Part shown: positions 5,502 through 6,491 of the stretch, one piece after another
Numbering within the stretch: position 1 is the stretch's first letter
Layout of the letters: each line of letters opens with the position of its first letter
Source of the DNA: Planctomycetota bacterium
GTDB lineage: Bacteria > Planctomycetota > Phycisphaerae > UBA1845 > CAIVHJ01
Assembly (NCBI GenBank): GCA_022565195.1
Contig: JADFJZ010000086.1
Location: forward strand, 1 to 6,491
Length of the DNA stretch: 6,491 nt
Direction of reading: 5' to 3'
Program-made: the position numbers and the translations under genes
The notes under the pieces: model-generated
Databases searched by the model: none
What the model was told of the DNA's origin: nothing
Seen by the model: the letters and a program-made list of their open reading frames with translations, nothing else

Positions 5502-5587
5502 GCCAGCGCTTGTACTAAGCCGTGGCCTTCAGGCCACGGACTGCCGCGGTGATCTACGCACGGTCCGGACCCTGAAGGGCCCGGCTC
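5502..5587. repeat. Dispersed repeat, right (intact) copy with two hairpins
   Basis: Related to 4279-4357 in the same orientation. This copy retains a perfect 8-base hairpin CCGTGGCC-TTCA-GGCCACGG (5520-5539) and a second hairpin CCGGACCC-TGAA-GGGCCCGG (5565-5584, one mismatch). It occupies the gap between the convergent Spy-like and GT39 genes. The paired-hairpin form resembles REP/BIME-type elements moved by Y1 transposases, though no such gene lies in the window. Confidence 0.8.
5520..5539. terminator. Perfect hairpin, possible bidirectional terminator or repeat stem
   Basis: CCGTGGCC (5520-5527), loop TTCA, GGCCACGG (5532-5539). It lies 46 bases past the Spy-like stop codon. No T-run follows on either strand, so any termination would have to depend on Rho or on the stacked hairpins of this region; it is more firmly a structural part of the repeat. 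Confidence 0.35.
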
Positions 5588-5595
5588 AACATGCA

Positions 5596-5613
5596 GGTGG
5601 GTCTCGACCCACC
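5596..5613. repeat. Hairpin GGTGGGTC / GACCCACC
   Basis: A perfect 8-base inverted repeat (5596-5603 with 5606-5613), folding as 7 base pairs with a CTCG loop, followed by CTACATTT on the plus strand. It lies between convergent genes, 37 bases past the GT39 stop codon. It may serve as a weak terminator or as the end module of the dispersed repeat. Confidence 0.55.
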
Positions 5614-5619
5614 CTACAT
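5609..5619 (+). repeat. Direct repeat CCACCCTACAT, right copy
   Basis: Identical to 5487-5497 and overlapping the 3' arm of the 5596-5613 hairpin. Together the two copies bracket the right copy of the dispersed repeat. Confidence 0.6.
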
Positions 5620-5650
5620 TTGCAAATCATGGACAGTGCGTGTCGCGAAT

Positions 5651-6491
5651 CTACTCGATCCGCAGCAGCACCGAATCCGGGTTGTTTGGGTTGATCGGCC
5701 CGAAGCGTTCACATAAGTAGGCAGCCAAGGCGCGAAAGTCAGGGCCGTCGCCCGGGTCCGCGTCGCGCAACTCCCGGGCCCGTCTAAAGCGCAGAGTGAT
5801 CAGTTTGGGCGGGTCAGCCTTGAAGGAAGCCAGCACGTCGTCCACCATGTACTGCCCACGACGGCCAAGTTGGCCGACGTTGATCATACTGTGAAACCGC
5901 GCGCCGCAGGAACGGCCGGTGGCCCAATAGACGTGCGGCAGGTAGCGCCACAAGAAGATGCGGTCGTCTTCTTCGGTGATCGAATTGACAAAGTCCACCA
6001 TCGTTTCGTCGCCGAACGGATCCGGCTGCTCCAGGCGCATGTACACCGCGTTGTTCAACTGGATAATCTGGTGTTTCAGGGGCGCAAAGCCCATGTACGC
6101 AAACCACACCACGGCCACATATCGAAGCGCGAAGGGCGGCAGCCGCGCGTGGTCGGCCCGCTGATGGATGAGCAATTCGATCGACATCGTTGCGAGCAAC
6201 AGCAGCGGACTGAGGGCGGGGAGCACGTAGTGGTAGGCCTTGTTCGGACCGGTAAATGCAATGAAGCCGGCGGCCAGGAACCACACCGTGAGCAGGATCG
6301 GAATTCCCGCGGCGTCCCAGGCGCCAGCCTGCTCCCCGTTCGCCGGGTTGCGCCGCAGGCAGCGCGCAAATGCATATGCCACGGCTGCGAGGGCAAGGAT
6401 CAGCGGCAGCGCCAGAATCTCGATATGCTCCGACATTCCGAACAGCGTCGGCCTGGGCATGCCGCCGTGCTTGGCAGCGCTGAAGCGAAAT
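5651..6491 (-). CDS. GT39/ArnT-like membrane glycosyltransferase, C-terminal part (partial)
   Basis: The visible 279 residues are the C-terminal half of an integral membrane protein. The frame has no stop up to base 6491, so the ATG at 6460 is internal and the catalytic N-terminal loops lie outside the window. Four hydrophobic segments are seen: about 23-41 (IEILALPLILALAAVAYAF), 61-80 (AGIPILLTVWFLAAGFIAFT), 85-106 with the HYVLPALSPLLLL pattern, and 120-138. A soluble C-terminal domain follows with DDRIFLWRYLPHVYWATGRSCGARF (175-199) and a C-terminal DSVLLRIE. The K-x2-HYxLPxxPxL motif and the DRIFxW...YxxxGR...RF tail are what I recall from the GT39/PMT family, which transfers sugars from polyprenyl-phosphate donors on the outer face of the membrane. 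The acceptor is unknown. It converges with the Spy-like gene across the repeat-bearing gap. Confidence 0.75.
   Translation of the reverse strand, partial: FRFSAAKHGGMPRPTLFGMSEHIEILALPLILALAAVAYAFARCLRRNPANGEQAGAWDAAGIPILLTVWFLAAGFIAFTGPNKAYHYVLPALSPLLLLATMSIELLIHQRADHARLPPFALRYVAVVWFAYMGFAPLKHQIIQLNNAVYMRLEQPDPFGDETMVDFVNSITEEDDRIFLWRYLPHVYWATGRSCGARFHSMINVGQLGRRGQYMVDDVLASFKADPPKLITLRFRRARELRDADPGDGPDFRALAAYLCERFGPINPNNPDSVLLRIE

Noticed and set aside
5487..5619. 11-base target-site duplication of a transposon
   Set aside because: The direct repeat exists, but each copy is the tail of a similar hairpin module, so shared module ancestry explains it at least as well. No transposase or terminal inverted repeats are seen.
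1..6491. tRNA, rRNA, CRISPR array, phage or defence genes
   Set aside because: Looked for on both strands; no cloverleaf-like sequence, regularly spaced repeats or characteristic proteins were found.

Overview
The window is GC-rich (roughly 60 % by eye) and fully bacterial. Several genes look planctomycete-like, probably of the Phycisphaerae or a neighbouring class. The S20 N-terminus starts MAHSLSSKKRIRQN. There is a large TPR protein of a type I associate with this phylum, and a small membrane protein with the zinc ribbon CDECGYQLRGLP...CPEC common in planctomycetes. The start of Mfd reads GLWGASAP...FPAFETLPGEG. The assignment rests on remembered family patterns, not on a search.

Layout, left to right. 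Positions 1-3183 hold four genes on the minus strand. In transcription order they are a TPR protein (3183-1669), rpsT for ribosomal protein S20 (1545-1273), a class I SAM-dependent methyltransferase (1129-386) and the N-terminal 88 codons of mfd (264-1, running off the window). Gaps of about 120-145 bases with promoter-like and hairpin elements separate them, so they look like co-oriented units with internal promoters rather than a tight operon. Positions 3184-3400 form a divergent promoter region with a clean dyad. Positions 3401-3781 (+) encode a stand-alone DUF971 protein. It converges on a small zinc-ribbon membrane protein (4246-3827, -), which is divergent from a secreted, Arg/Glu-rich, Spy/LTxxQ-like protein (4469-5473, +). 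The right end (6491-5651, -) is the C-terminal part of a GT39-type membrane glycosyltransferase, cut by the window edge.

The main non-coding signal is a pair of related short interspersed repeats, at 4279-4357 and 5502-5587, on either side of the Spy-like gene. The right copy keeps two hairpins with tetraloops and is bracketed by an 11-base direct repeat that ends two similar G-rich/C-rich hairpin modules. The left copy has lost one hairpin arm and sits in a divergent promoter region. No transposase is visible.

Functionally this is an ordinary chromosomal stretch mixing information processing (S20, Mfd), cell-envelope functions (GT39, the Spy-like protein, possibly the methyltransferase) and uncharacterised proteins. 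I see no tRNA, rRNA, CRISPR array, phage gene or defence system, and no convincing new multi-gene system. The points most worth following are the repeat family, the rpsT leader hairpin and the conserved but uncharacterised TPR, zinc-ribbon and Spy-like proteins.
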